A stretch of DNA of 64,000 nt from Actinophytocola sp044466355 (GCF_044466355.1 NZ_JBITMQ010000025.1:1-64000), one strand, 5' to 3'. Positions 1 to 9,695 are shown, numbered from the stretch's first letter. Translations and numbers: made by a program. Notes: generated from the letters alone by a model not told the origin.

Positions 1-175
1 CTAGATACACACCGTCCCACCAACCGACGGCACGTTTCCGCACGTCAACCCCCAGATTCACGGACTATCTCGCTACAACAGCTGCGGAAGCCAGGTGACG
101 CGGGCTGCCACCGTGCGTCGCTACCTGCGGCCGGACCTGCCGCGACCGGTTCCACCGGCTGGGACCGAGCCGGCC

Positions 176-2296
176 CTACTTCATGTCCGACGGTTTGGTC
201 CGGCTGCCAGGAACGCTTACGGTGACGATGTGCCTCGGCACTTCGTCACCTGGCACATCGAACACCGTATGCCCGATGAGCGCGCTCAGGTGTGGTGGAG
301 CCCCAGTTGGATCGAACGCCTTGTGGCGCAGTGAAACCAGGAATCCGATTCGGATATCCGTGGTCTGATACGTGACCGCCTGCTTGAGGTACGCCTGCTT
401 GTCGCTCAAGGGCTGCTTCATCGAATCGACCTTCATCTCGATGCAGATGCTGAATCCGCTGAACTTGAGTCGCAGGTCGATTCGCCCGCCGCCGACGTGC
501 TGGACCTCGAACTCGGCGATCGCGCCCAGGCTGCTGGACTTCAGGTAGTCAAGGAGGTCCTTGTGGATGTGGCCTTCGACGGCCTTCGGGTCGAACAGGT
601 ACGGGTACAGGTCCGATTGGGCATTAGTCCGTGAGCTGACGAACTGGATGATCAGCCGAAGAACGTCGTCCACTGCATCCTTCGGCTCCCTGACGTAGTC
701 GGGGCTCGTCTCCAGACACGATCGGATCGCGGAGTACACCTCTGCCTCGATCAGGTTGAGGCTGTGTCTGCCGATGGTTTTGTCGCTGACCGCTTTGGCG
801 AGTTCAGCGAGGGTCTCGGGCGACACTTTCTCGGCAAGTTCGATCGCTGCCGCGGATCCTGGCAGGACAAGTTGGTTGAGGGGTTGCGGCAGCGACGCGG
901 TTGCCGTGCCGCTACCGCCTTTTCCCGGCCCTGCACCGGCCAATGCTTGCGCCTTCGCCGCTTGAAGGACCGTTTGCGCGGCAGTGAGTTTCTCGGTGAC
1001 CTCGCGTTGACGGTCGCCCGCCGCGGTCGCGGCTTCCTGTTCCAAGGCGTGGGTGTGATCTTCGAGGTTGCTCAGCAGGCCCGCCGTCCTGGCGAACCCC
1101 GACTCGATGACCGGCTGAACGAGCCTGAGCAGGCCGCCAATGTCCTCCTCGTGAGAGACGACAGCCGCGGAGCGCGAGCCCAGGTAGATCTGGAGTAGGT
1201 CGTCGACAACGACCTCGGCTTTGTAGAAGCTATCCCGCTCAAACTCTTCCCGGAGCCTGCCCAGGTCGTCGGCCAGTTGTGACCACGCCAGCAGCGCTGC
1301 TCGCTTCGGATCCCCATACCAATGATTCAGACCCATGGACGTCACGTTGATCCGGCGAACCCGCTCAGCCAGGTCGGCCAGTGCGCGTGGTTCGAGTCGA
1401 GGTGTCGACAGGGCCGCCACCTGCGGCCTCGCCGAGGACTCGTCGAGGAGCGCGCACAGCACTTCCACCACGGTCAGAAGGACGCTGGCGTCCTCACGCT
1501 CGTAGGAGTCCCAGGCGACCTGCAAGTACCGTGCGGAAGCTTCGAGGTTGCTCAGCATGAGCGGAAGGTCCGCGGCGCGGAGTGCGCCGACCAGTTCGAT
1601 ACCCGCCAGCACCCACGCGGCGTCGGAGGCGACGTCCTCGGGGTCGGCATCTGGACGCAACCGGCCGGCTGGGGGGTCGATCCCAGCGATGACGCGGACA
1701 ACACCGGCGAGGCTCGCGGCGTGGGGCCAGTGGTCGACGGCGACACCGACGGCGCGGACAACCGCGGTGCCGAGCGGCTTGGGCATCGGTGCATCGAAAC
1801 GTTCCAGAAGAGCTAGCAACGCGAATGGTGATCCGATCCCGCACAGGGCAAGTCGGGTGCGGGCCTCCAGCGCGCTTGCTGTTCTCAGGGCGGCGCGGCT
1901 GTCCGGGTCCGGTAAGTCGAGGAATTTCTGGACAGCATCCTCCAGGGCTTTGGCCAGAACGCCGCCGACCTCGTTCAGCGCGGGTCCACTGGTGAGCAGA
2001 GCCTCCAAGCTGTCGGTGAGGATGGCCGGACTCGTGGAGGATGTGACCGCAGCTGATACGCGGCGCATGGCTGCCGGATAGCTGTCGGTCCGGCCGCCGG
2101 AGTTGGCTGCCTCGTGCGCGACCAGATGGACGAGCGGCGGAAGCACCGGGCTGTCGGCGAGGTCAGCGGCTTCCCGAGCCAATCGCTCCCAGCCACCAAG
2201 CGTCGCGAAAGCGCCCTCGACCGGCGGGCCACCCGCGTTTGCCGAAAGGAGCGCGGTGAGATCCCCCTCCAGCTCGACGGCCGCACTGCCGCTCAT
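176..2296 (-). CDS. PD-(D/E)XK nuclease-like protein, putative effector of an ABC-3C/Lamassu-like trio
   Basis: A 706-residue protein, mostly alpha-helical by composition, with no signal peptide. Near the C-terminus (about residues 600-625) the pattern GGGRIDLRL followed by ICIEMKVD matches the acidic plus E-x-K core of PD-(D/E)XK nucleases, so DNA cleavage is the inferred role. The ATG at 2296 is preferred because AGAGGA lies six bases upstream; a GTG at 2335 overlapping the stop of the upstream ATPase gene (GTGA) is the alternative. It is the last gene of a three-gene minus-strand operon (winged-helix, SMC ATPase, nuclease-like). In Lamassu and ABC-three-component systems an SMC ATPase keeps an effector nuclease in check until infection is sensed; assigning that role here is inference. 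The first 590 residues match no family I recognise. Confidence 0.6.
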   Translation of the reverse strand: MSGSAAVELEGDLTALLSANAGGPPVEGAFATLGGWERLAREAADLADSPVLPPLVHLVAHEAANSGGRTDSYPAAMRRVSAAVTSSTSPAILTDSLEALLTSGPALNEVGGVLAKALEDAVQKFLDLPDPDSRAALRTASALEARTRLALCGIGSPFALLALLERFDAPMPKPLGTAVVRAVGVAVDHWPHAASLAGVVRVIAGIDPPAGRLRPDADPEDVASDAAWVLAGIELVGALRAADLPLMLSNLEASARYLQVAWDSYEREDASVLLTVVEVLCALLDESSARPQVAALSTPRLEPRALADLAERVRRINVTSMGLNHWYGDPKRAALLAWSQLADDLGRLREEFERDSFYKAEVVVDDLLQIYLGSRSAAVVSHEEDIGGLLRLVQPVIESGFARTAGLLSNLEDHTHALEQEAATAAGDRQREVTEKLTAAQTVLQAAKAQALAGAGPGKGGSGTATASLPQPLNQLVLPGSAAAIELAEKVSPETLAELAKAVSDKTIGRHSLNLIEAEVYSAIRSCLETSPDYVREPKDAVDDVLRLIIQFVSSRTNAQSDLYPYLFDPKAVEGHIHKDLLDYLKSSSLGAIAEFEVQHVGGGRIDLRLKFSGFSICIEMKVDSMKQPLSDKQAYLKQAVTYQTTDIRIGFLVSLRHKAFDPTGAPPHLSALIGHTVFDVPGDEVPRHIVTVSVPGSRTKPSDMK

Positions 2297-2331
2297 GGCG
2301 TTCCTCTCGTCAGCAATTACCGTGCAGGTTC

Positions 2332-4512
2332 TCACCAAACGTAGGCGTTACCCTCCGCGACAACCCGATTGGCTTGCGGAAGTAGATCAACGAGCGGGGC
2401 GGCGTTGCGGGTGGCGACGAAGATCTGCATCTCGGCCTCGCCCGCGACGTCCCGCAAAGCCCTGACCATGGTGGCGAGGTCCTCCTCCGGCATCTCCTCG
2501 GCGGACGGCGAGTCCAGGACGAGGAAACCGGGGTGGCGACCGATCCCCTCGACGTAACCGTGCTGGATGAGCGCGATGGCGGTCGCGATCTTGACCCGCA
2601 GCTTCTCGCCGGCTGTAAGTCCGGAGTAGGTCTGCTTGACGCCGTTCTCTCGGAGCGTCATGTTCGCTCCGCCGCTGAGAGCGAAGCCGCTGAGGTTGTC
2701 GGCGCCGAAGCTCTGAGTCAGGCGTTCGATGTCAGCGGAGATCTGGACCAGCATCGGGTCCTGGTCGTTCTTCACCCACTTCTTGAGCACCTGCTCGGCT
2801 GCTTCCACGACGGCGAGGTGCACCGGATCGACCGGGTCAACCGTCGCCGGGTCGCTCGACCGGGTCAGCGCCCCCAGAGCACCTTCGGCGCGGGCCAAGT
2901 CCAGTTCGAGCACACGACGCTCACTCGCGGCCGATAGAAGTGCGCTCCCCACCTCTACTCGCGCCGCCGCCTCGTCCCGTTCCGTCGTCAGCGTCGCGAT
3001 CTCGGCAGTCAGCTCCGCCACCGCGGCTTCGGCCGCGGCCACTGCGGCCTGCGCCGCTTCAACCTCGTCCAGGGGCCCTTCTTCAGCATCCGGATCCTCG
3101 CCGTCACTTCCGGACGTCCTTGCGACCAGGCCGGCCACGAGCTCGTCCGGTACCGATGCGGCCACGATGACATCGGACTGGAGGGCCTTCAGATTCAGTT
3201 CACTGGTGCACACCGAACACTCGTGTTTGTCCGGTTCCGCAGCCTGCCGTTCCGGAGTGACCTGCGCAGCGCAGCGTGGGCACACCGACGGACGCATGTG
3301 ATGGAAGAACCTAGCCGCGAGCGCGTCCTCGTAGCTGGTATGCACGCGGGCCTTCACTGCCTTGAGCTGTTGACGTGCTGTTCCAGCGAGCGACGTCTGC
3401 GCGATCAGCTTCGCCTCAAGCTTGTGAACCTCTCGCGCGAGGTCGGATGCGCGGGTCGCGGCGTCGAGCACCAGCTGCATGTCCGGTGTCTCGGCCGGCA
3501 GCTTCCCGATCTTCGTTCGGACGTCCTGGACCTGCTTCTCCGCCGCGCGTCGGCTTGCCTCCACCGCCTCGCCAGCCGCCTGGGCCTTGTCCTTCGCGGC
3601 GTCTCGTGCCGTATCCATGCCGCGCCGCGCCGTCATTGCGGCAGCCTGCACCGGTGCCCAGTCCGTACCGATGAACATCTGCATCATCCGCAGGCCGATG
3701 GTCTGTTCGTTGCCGACGATAGGATCGAGCTGGTTTGCGCGGACCACAAACGAACTGGAGTACGCGGGCCACGCGTGCACCCGAGCCGCCGTATCTGTCC
3801 AGACCGGGATGTTCTCCAACCTCAACCGAGTCATCATCAGCGAGCCCATGACGCCCTCGAAGTCTGCGCCGTCGAACTGCCCGAGGACCGTAGATCTGGC
3901 GTCCGAGTCCGCCTCCATAATCCTGATCACCTGTCCGGCGGCCACCCCGTCCACCGCATCGAACTCGACCCGCAGCCGCTCGACGCCCACCTTCCAATCG
4001 ACTTCGACATGTTCGATCCAGCTGCGGACATCGTTTTGGAACTGCGGACACCGGCCGGTCAGCGACCACATGAGAACGTTCAACAGGGTTGACTTGCCGC
4101 GTAGGTTCCGGCCCGAGCCAATCCCGTTGACACCGGGCTGCGGCGACCATTCGAAGTGAAATGGGACCCGCGCCCTTGGTCCTGCCTGTTCATCGACCTC
4201 CGATGCCTCACCATGTCCGGCCGAGACCGCTCCGGCCGAGCGCTTGTCAACGACCGGTCGGATCCACTCGGGGAGGTCTGCTACATCGACCAGCGCGTGT
4301 CCATGGGCATCGGGGTGATCCGGTTTGAGCCACTTCGTCCCACTGAAGTACATCCGGGTCGCTCGCAGCGGCACTGGCACCGCCTTGGTGCCGCCGAGCG
4401 GGACACCGAGCCCGCTGAGGATCTTGTCGACCTCGTCGACAGTGATGCTGAGCGGACCGCCTGCCCGCCGCCTGGCCAGGACCTCAACAACCTCCTTGCC
4501 GAGAGCACTCAC
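2332..4512 (-). CDS. SMC/Rad50-like ABC ATPase of a putative defence trio
   Basis: A 726-residue ATPase with Rad50/SMC layout. Walker A is GRNLRGKST at about residues 134-142, preceded by a roughly 120-residue N-terminal extension. Coiled-coil-like Ala/Glu-rich arms flank a zinc-hook-like pair, CPRC and CSVC, at about residues 411-435. The ABC signature region YSGLTAGEKLR sits near residue 629 and Walker B GFLVLDSPSAEE near residue 661. The GTG start overlaps the stop of the upstream gene (GTGA) and GGAAGGGG lies upstream, so translation is probably coupled. Single-copy SMC-like ATPases between a small helix-turn-helix protein and a nuclease are typical of ABC-3C/Lamassu defence operons; a DNA-repair role for an isolated Rad50 homologue is the main alternative. 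All ATPase motifs look intact. Confidence 0.8.
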   Translation of the reverse strand: MSALGKEVVEVLARRRAGGPLSITVDEVDKILSGLGVPLGGTKAVPVPLRATRMYFSGTKWLKPDHPDAHGHALVDVADLPEWIRPVVDKRSAGAVSAGHGEASEVDEQAGPRARVPFHFEWSPQPGVNGIGSGRNLRGKSTLLNVLMWSLTGRCPQFQNDVRSWIEHVEVDWKVGVERLRVEFDAVDGVAAGQVIRIMEADSDARSTVLGQFDGADFEGVMGSLMMTRLRLENIPVWTDTAARVHAWPAYSSSFVVRANQLDPIVGNEQTIGLRMMQMFIGTDWAPVQAAAMTARRGMDTARDAAKDKAQAAGEAVEASRRAAEKQVQDVRTKIGKLPAETPDMQLVLDAATRASDLAREVHKLEAKLIAQTSLAGTARQQLKAVKARVHTSYEDALAARFFHHMRPSVCPRCAAQVTPERQAAEPDKHECSVCTSELNLKALQSDVIVAASVPDELVAGLVARTSGSDGEDPDAEEGPLDEVEAAQAAVAAAEAAVAELTAEIATLTTERDEAAARVEVGSALLSAASERRVLELDLARAEGALGALTRSSDPATVDPVDPVHLAVVEAAEQVLKKWVKNDQDPMLVQISADIERLTQSFGADNLSGFALSGGANMTLRENGVKQTYSGLTAGEKLRVKIATAIALIQHGYVEGIGRHPGFLVLDSPSAEEMPEEDLATMVRALRDVAGEAEMQIFVATRNAAPLVDLLPQANRVVAEGNAYVW

Positions 4513-5225
4513 GTCTGGTCCCCTTCCTGACCGGCTTCTCCAGCAGCCGATACCGATGCGCCGGCGCTCAACGCGTCCAGCCGTTCGCGCACCCGCAGCG
4601 CGATCGGCGCGATGGCGACCCCCAGCTCGGTCCCCGCGTATGTGGCCTGCAGGTATTGCCGGTCCTTCAGAGCCTGCCCACCGTCGTCCCCCGCGACCAA
4701 CGCGACCAGCTTCACCTGCTTGGCGTACCAGCCCAGAGTCGAATCCTTCGCGAGCTCAGCGACCGCGGCGGCCCCGGCCTGCGTCAGGAAGAACTGGTTG
4801 CGCTTGCTCTTCTTGCCTGGCTGCCCAGTACGGCGCAACGTGGCGAGGCCGTACGTTTCGAGGATGGAGAACGCGTCATCGAGCTGCTCGTAGGCGCCGA
4901 AGAACCAGCGCGGCATCGGGTACCAACGCAGGTCAGGCTCTGGATCGTCCAGGAGCGACCGCGCTGTGTTCAGGTGACCAGCGTCGGCCGTGCCAGTTTC
5001 CACCATCGACACCAGCTCGTCGGCGAGGTAGTCCGGGTTTCGCAGCCAGAAGTCCATCGCCTGGAGCCGCAGCTCGCTTCGGACCGACTTGACCGTTCCG
5101 GGCGGATCTCCATCCACGGTCGGAGTACCGCATCCATCGAGCAGAACTAGCAACCGAATGGCGTGCTGAGTTCGCGTCGCAGCAGGGCGACCCTCTGTAC
5201 CTGCGGACTCTGCACCGGTAGCCAT
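4509..5225 (-). CDS. Winged-helix-like small protein, first gene of the ABC-3C-like operon
   Basis: About 238 residues from the ATG at 5225. An upstream ATG at 5306 would add a low-complexity Ser/Gly stretch, has no ribosome-binding site, and lies inside a perfect 11-bp inverted repeat, so I prefer the internal start. The segment DDAFSILETYGLATLRR followed by Lys/Arg-rich NQFFLTQAGAAAVAEL reads like the recognition helix and wing of a winged helix. Its stop overlaps the start of the ATPase gene by four bases. Middle components of ABC-three-component systems are small winged-helix proteins in this position, so it may link ATPase and effector or regulate the operon. The family match is by pattern and context only. 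Confidence 0.5.
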   Translation of the reverse strand: MATGAESAGTEGRPAATRTQHAIRLLVLLDGCGTPTVDGDPPGTVKSVRSELRLQAMDFWLRNPDYLADELVSMVETGTADAGHLNTARSLLDDPEPDLRWYPMPRWFFGAYEQLDDAFSILETYGLATLRRTGQPGKKSKRNQFFLTQAGAAAVAELAKDSTLGWYAKQVKLVALVAGDDGGQALKDRQYLQATYAGTELGVAIAPIALRVRERLDALSAGASVSAAGEAGQEGDQT

Positions 5226-5297
5226 CTCGTCCAACCTGGCATTCCCCCCAGAACCACCGCTACTCGACCGGACGACCTTCACCAGAACGGCCGCCAG

Positions 5298-5335
5298 CAT
5301 GATCACGGACGACAGGGTTCCGGCCCGTGATCATG
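5298..5335. promoter_or_regulatory. Perfect 11-bp inverted repeat upstream of the trio
   Basis: CATGATCACGG (5298-5308) and CCGTGATCATG (5325-5335) are perfect inverted repeats separated by 16 bases. The left arm covers the distal ATG of the winged-helix gene, which argues that this ATG is in the leader. It may act as an operator or as an mRNA stem-loop in the 5' leader. Confidence 0.55.
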
Positions 5336-5365
5336 TCGCCAACCACGTCGGGCCGGCGCGACCAC

Positions 5366-5410
5366 CCGTTACACTCGGGAACCCTCTGTAACCGATGTGG
5401 TATGTAACGG
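5366..5410. promoter_or_regulatory. Iterated TGTAAC motif cluster
   Basis: CCGTTACA (5366-5373), TGTAACCG (5387-5394) and TGTAACGG (5403-5410) give one inverted and two direct copies of a TGTAAC half-site. The outer pair forms a perfect 8-bp inverted repeat. The position upstream of the trio and downstream of the NYN gene suggests regulator binding sites for the trio promoter; the regulator is unknown. Confidence 0.4.
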
Positions 5411-5501
5411 ATGCGGGATAGCAGCTGGAACAGGTCCGCCGGCTGCGGGAGTCGTGTGCCGTGAGACCCGAGTCGGTGAAATTGGGCCTCCAAACTCGCA
5501 G

Positions 5502-6128
5502 TCAAGTGTTTCTGCCTCGCCGTGACAGAAACTCATCCGCCAGGCGCTGTCCCAGCGCAATGCCGATGCCAGTGACCAATCCAGCGGTCAAACTGTCCAG
5601 CGGCTGGCGCGCGGGGCGGCCTTGCCGGTACCGCATTGGAGCTGCAGCGCCCGGTAGCGCGGCGGGCATCGTGGGCTCGGTGACGGATGCCTCGGTCCCC
5701 GGCCTGGGCAACCGGCGGACGTGGTTGACCACTTGTTCGAGTTTCGAGCTCACTGGTTGTCCCTCCCAGGTCAGTACCTCCACCTGGGCCGACTCGCCGT
5801 CGGCCAGCGAGGCGAATGCGCGATCGCTGGAGCAGACCGTGAACAGCACGCATCCCTCGGCCTGCATTCGTCTCGCGTGCGCCAGCAGCGCGGTCTCCGC
5901 AGCGTCCGGGCCTGGCGACACCCTGAGAGGCGCGACGTTCAGGCAGGCGAGCGCCGAGGCCATGAGGTCGTCCTCGGCATCGGCGGCTGCATATGCCGCG
6001 ACGGCGTGATGGCGCGGTCCGGCGGCATCGAGCAGGGCGGTGATCCGAGCGCGCAGGGTGCGGGGTTTTGGCCGGAAGCCGACCACGTTCTCCAAGTCGA
6101 TGAGGACCAGCCGGTCCGTGGGCAGCAT
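5502..6128 (-). CDS. NYN/PIN-like domain protein, putative RNase
   Basis: A 208-residue cytosolic protein. The N-terminal strand LVLIDLENV with its acidic residues, and the later CSSDRAFASLA with an aspartate after a short strand, follow the NYN (LabA/PIN-like) nuclease pattern, in which clustered aspartates bind metal to cut RNA. After about residue 145 the sequence becomes Pro/Ala-rich, followed by a short helical tail rich in Leu and Ala. The gene starts six bases after the stop of the upstream unknown gene, so the two are probably co-transcribed. NYN proteins act in RNA turnover and in some antiviral and toxin systems; the defence-like surroundings favour the latter, but this is inference. 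Confidence 0.65.
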   Translation of the reverse strand: MLPTDRLVLIDLENVVGFRPKPRTLRARITALLDAAGPRHHAVAAYAAADAEDDLMASALACLNVAPLRVSPGPDAAETALLAHARRMQAEGCVLFTVCSSDRAFASLADGESAQVEVLTWEGQPVSSKLEQVVNHVRRLPRPGTEASVTEPTMPAALPGAAAPMRYRQGRPARQPLDSLTAGLVTGIGIALGQRLADEFLSRRGRNT

Positions 6129-6134
6129 CGGTGG

Positions 6135-6767
6135 TCAGGCCCTCTTCTTCGTGCGCTTGTGCCTGGTGTTTTTGCCCGACTGCCTGCGAGGTCGACCCGG
6201 CGCGCTCAGGTCGCGGGAGCTGTTGAGGAAGGAGCTCAGCTGTCCTTCCCAGCAGCATCCGAGCTCGTAGGCGAGCCGGGTGCCGTGCTCGCACGCGACC
6301 CGGTCAGCAGGGTGCTCGGCGTGCTCGGCTGCCTGCGGCAGCAGCGTGTTCAACATCAGCGCCAACGTCTGGATGCTCCGCCGCACGATCCCCGCTGCTG
6401 ACTCATCGAGCGGCTGGCCTGGGTTGTAGTAGACGATCGTCCGGTCATCGGCGGGAATCTGGAAGCCGTCGGGAACCAGGCCATCCACGGTCTCGACGAC
6501 CTCGTCGGTATAGGGCAGTGACGGAGCCTCACGCAGCAGCACGGCCACGGCCGCCATCACCGGCCGGGCGTTCCGGGCCAGTACCGCGTCATCGACGTTG
6601 TCCTGGGCGAGGAACTGGCCAGCCGCCTCGGCGGTGCCGAAACCATGCCATGCCGCCAGCAATGACGCCGTCGTGTCACTCGGGTCTGTCGTCTGCAGCC
6701 GGGCGATCGCCTCGACGACCAGATCCAGTGCGGTACGCGAACGGTCAGCGGACGGTGTGGTGGTCAC
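6135..6767 (-). CDS. Hypothetical protein upstream of the NYN gene
   Basis: About 210 residues, predicted soluble and helical, without a recognised domain. It contains VVEAIARLQ near the start and ends with a very basic tail (GKNTRHKRTKKRA) that could bind nucleic acid. The start is uncertain: the GTG at 6767 avoids a Ser/Arg/Trp-rich extension that would begin with TTG at 6830, and no clear ribosome-binding site decides between them. It ends six bases before the NYN gene, so the two probably form a pair. Confidence 0.5.
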   Translation of the reverse strand: MTTTPSADRSRTALDLVVEAIARLQTTDPSDTTASLLAAWHGFGTAEAAGQFLAQDNVDDAVLARNARPVMAAVAVLLREAPSLPYTDEVVETVDGLVPDGFQIPADDRTIVYYNPGQPLDESAAGIVRRSIQTLALMLNTLLPQAAEHAEHPADRVACEHGTRLAYELGCCWEGQLSSFLNSSRDLSAPGRPRRQSGKNTRHKRTKKRA

Positions 6768-6860
6768 AACCAGGGACGGTAGCCACGAACGCCGTGACAC
6801 GAACGAGCGATGCCACCCCGGAACGGTCAATTCGGACAGCAGCTAGTCCCGCTGGCAGGG

Positions 6861-8421
6861 TCACAAGAAAGGTGATCGACGAACACGCTGGCCCCGTGCG
6901 AGCAGGCGCATCTGGATCGCGGACGGGAGCTTGTCAACCAGGGTGCCGGTCCATCGAGGCCACCGCCGTGCAGCGGCGTAGTCCTGCCAGCTCACGCGGA
7001 TCGCGGCTCGGGCATGGTCGGCGGCAGGGATCGCGGCACCGTGGGTTGTGTCGGGTAGGTAGCGCCCCCTGACCGGGCAGTGCTGCACTTCGGCGGCGCG
7101 CAGGGCGCAGAGGCGGTGCTGGCCATTGGTCAGCATCTGGTCGCGGTCGTCCCATTCGATCGGATCGATCAGCAAGGTCTGCAGCCACTGCTTGTCTTCG
7201 GCCGAGAGCAGGACGTAGTCCGGGTGCCGCTGTGGCTGAGGGTCCTGCCCGTCGGCGGTGTCAAGGATTTCGGTGAGGATGCGGACCAGGCGCGGCCAAT
7301 CGGGCTGATGGTACGAGCAGGAAGACATGGTACGAGCAGGAAGACATCGTCTCGCGGCCTTCCGCCGACAGGAAAGCTGCGGCGTGGGCGGTCTGCTCGT
7401 CTGCCGCGACCGCCTTGTAGGTGTCGGCGATGCGGCCCATCCGGCAGTTGGACTGGCCATGTGGCCAGGGCAAAGCTGACAACGGCACGGTGCGCAGCCC
7501 GTAGCGGGACTCCAGCGCCAGCCGGCGCTGAAAGGGGTCGCTGAACCGGCTCGGATACCGGCCGGCCTCGTCGGCCTGCGGTCGGCGCGCCACGTCGATC
7601 GCCTCGGCGGCCTGCCGCTCGGCGTCGGTGGGCGCGTGGCTGTCGATGAACACCATCGACGGCTGGCCCGACCACCGGTTGCGGGCCTCCCAGGCTGCTC
7701 GCTCCGGATTGGGCACTGCCTGGACCTCGACCGTGTCCTCGCCGCGCAGCATCAGCACACCGGGCAGCCCGTACACGCTGGCCACGACGACGGTGCCACC
7801 CCAGACCGAGTCGACGAACAGCTGCTGCGTCAGCTCGGGATTGAGCAAGCGCAGGTGCTCGACTCGGGCGAAGCCCTCGTCGACATCCTGGTCGCACTCA
7901 GGCCAGCGATCGCGATGGATCCGCAGATAGTCCCCCACGAGCAAAGCCGAGGCGGACTTGGGGAACCCGGTCGCCCGATACGGCGCACGAGGCGGCCAGT
8001 CTGCGTCCGCCCAGGTGACTTGCCCGGTCCACGGTATGGGTTCACGGCGCCACCGGTAAGGCTCGTGGCCCGCGGCCACGGCGCCCCGCAGGAGGACCTT
8101 CTCGGCGGGCGGCCACCACGGGTGCGCTTCATCGTGGCGAACACGGCCGGGGTTAGCGTGATCGAGAACGTGCACGTCACCACCGCGCAGCACTAGCGGA
8201 CCGGGAATACCGTGACACCACACCACTGGCACCGGGCCAAAGTCGACGGACTCGCGCGTGAAGATCTCCCGCGCAAGGTCTTCGGCGAGATGTTCAATCC
8301 GTTCAATGCGGGCGAAGCCCTCGTCCGCTCCCCGGCCCGATACCGCCGGACGATCAGTAGTGACGCGAAGGTAGTCGCCGATCAGCAAGTTGAACGAGTT
8401 TTGCGGTCCCTTCGGCGCCAC
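6861..8421 (-). pseudogene. Two-repeat protein with C-terminal GQHR motif, frameshifted by a 19-bp tandem duplication
   Basis: The first part starts at GTG 8421 behind GGGGGAGGG. It contains two related units of about 100 residues, each running LLxGDYLR, DEGFAR, GxPG, LRGxD and then an NPxR-type ending. At 7308-7345 a 19-bp sequence is present twice in tandem. The extra copy shifts the frame, so the upstream part ends about 20 residues later. Removing one copy joins the frames at Met-Ser-Ser-Cys-Ser-Tyr-His and continues for about 150 more residues to the stop at 6861. That part contains TNGQHRLCALRAAE, similar to the GQHR motif of ParB/DGQHR-type domains. The repeat creates an ATG at 7328 that could start the second part independently (155 residues). 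The function is unknown. Confidence 0.75.
7308..7345. repeat. 19-bp perfect tandem duplication
   Basis: ATGGTACGAGCAGGAAGAC occurs at 7308-7326 and again at 7327-7345, followed by AT. Nineteen is not a multiple of three, so the duplication frameshifts the minus-strand gene covering it. It looks like replication slippage or repair, or an assembly artefact. Confidence 0.95.
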
Positions 8422-8680
8422 TGCAGCCCTCCCCCTTCAGCACCTCACACTGGCCGACACAAGCCTCGTTCCGCCGTGTGAGGCGGCAGCCGGCTCTCAC
8501 CTGTTTACCGTGGGGCGGACGTTCGGGCTCGGTGCGACACGAGGCTGTGGAGGGGCATCGTCGGGTTCCGCACGCCTCGGGATCACGCCGACCTGATTGA
8601 TGCGGAACTCGCTTGGTCGGCGCGGAGGGCCGGTCTACGCTGGCCGGTTCGACTCAACACAGAGTCCGATGAGGGAAGCG

Positions 8681-9677
8681 ATGGCAGGCGAAGTGCAGTT
8701 CGACGGCGAGTTCTGGTTGCCAGACAACCCGGACAACAAGATCAGCGGAGTTGTCACTTTCTCCCCGACAGCGGGAGGTACGTTGTCGCTGATCGGCAGC
8801 TTCGCGGACATCTCCGATCGCATCAATCAGCGTCCGACACCGAACTACCAGCGCATAGTGGGCGAGACCGCTCATGGTGGCCTGACCCTCGATGACTGTC
8901 GACGCACTTTCGAGAACCCGTTCGGCCGTCGCCAGCGCTTCGCCGTGGGCAAGCTGCTGGTCAACGCGTACTACGGGCACGGCGAGCCGGTGGACCTGGA
9001 CCGGCTTGTCACCCGCATCAGCGACCTGGTGCTCTGGCTGCTCGACGGCGCACCCAAGATGGTCCCGGCCCCAGAAGCGCTCGCCGACAGCATCCCGATC
9101 GCCGACCAGCAGACCGAAGTCATCCCCTTGGACGCGGGTGCCCGACTCAACCTGATTCACCGGCTGAGCTTCACCGTCGACGTGGGCCGTACCGAACTGC
9201 GGCAGACCGCCACACCCCGGTTCGAGTTCGATGCGCCGGTCGAGCTCGACTCCGCCTTAGAGCACGCCTTCGACCTGTTGGCAGCGGTCACCATCGCCGC
9301 GGACCGGGTCGTGGCGTTCGACGACGTCCACTACAGCCATCCTGCCCTGACCAAGCCAGACGGCTCGACTCGTCAGCTCGTCGACGTGCATGAGCAGTGG
9401 CGAGTGCAGGCGGATCCGCACCGCAAGCAGCTGACCGACGACCGCATGGCGTTTACCTACGCCCAGCTAGGCGGCGTTGACGGCCTTCGGCGCTTCCTCG
9501 GCGTGATTCGAGACCATCGTGCGCTGGTGCGGCAAGTTCTGCGTCCACGCTACGACACGGCCCCGACGGTGCAAGACTCTTTCTTCACACGTGTGGCGGC
9601 GCTGGAAGGGCTCGACAAACAGCAACACCAGGACGGGTACATCCTGGTGAAGTGGCGTGCTCCGAAGATTTCGGACT
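8681..9677 (+). pseudogene. apeA-like: ApeA-like defence protein, 5' part interrupted by an IS3-family element
   Basis: Start ATG 8681 follows GAGGGAAG. The N-terminus FDGEFWLPDNPDNKISG followed by VVTFSP matches the ApeA N-terminal domain, in which a W-L-P-D-N-P-D-N-K core opens a beta-rich region. The frame runs to 9677, where an IS3-family element begins; reading into the element adds about 14 unrelated residues. Joining 9677 to 10892 after removing the element and one copy of the direct repeat ACT restores the frame (WRAPKISD then LEDVSADVG) into a C-terminal HEPN domain, giving 444 residues. ApeA is a known anti-phage HEPN protein thought to act on RNA. The gene is presumably inactive here because the catalytic domain is cut off. 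Confidence 0.75.
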
Positions 9678-9695
9678 CGACTAAAGCGGACTGTA

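Noticed and set aside
4509..5306. Start of the winged-helix gene at 5306
   Set aside because: No ribosome-binding site, low-complexity leader, and the codon lies in a perfect inverted repeat; 5225 is favoured.
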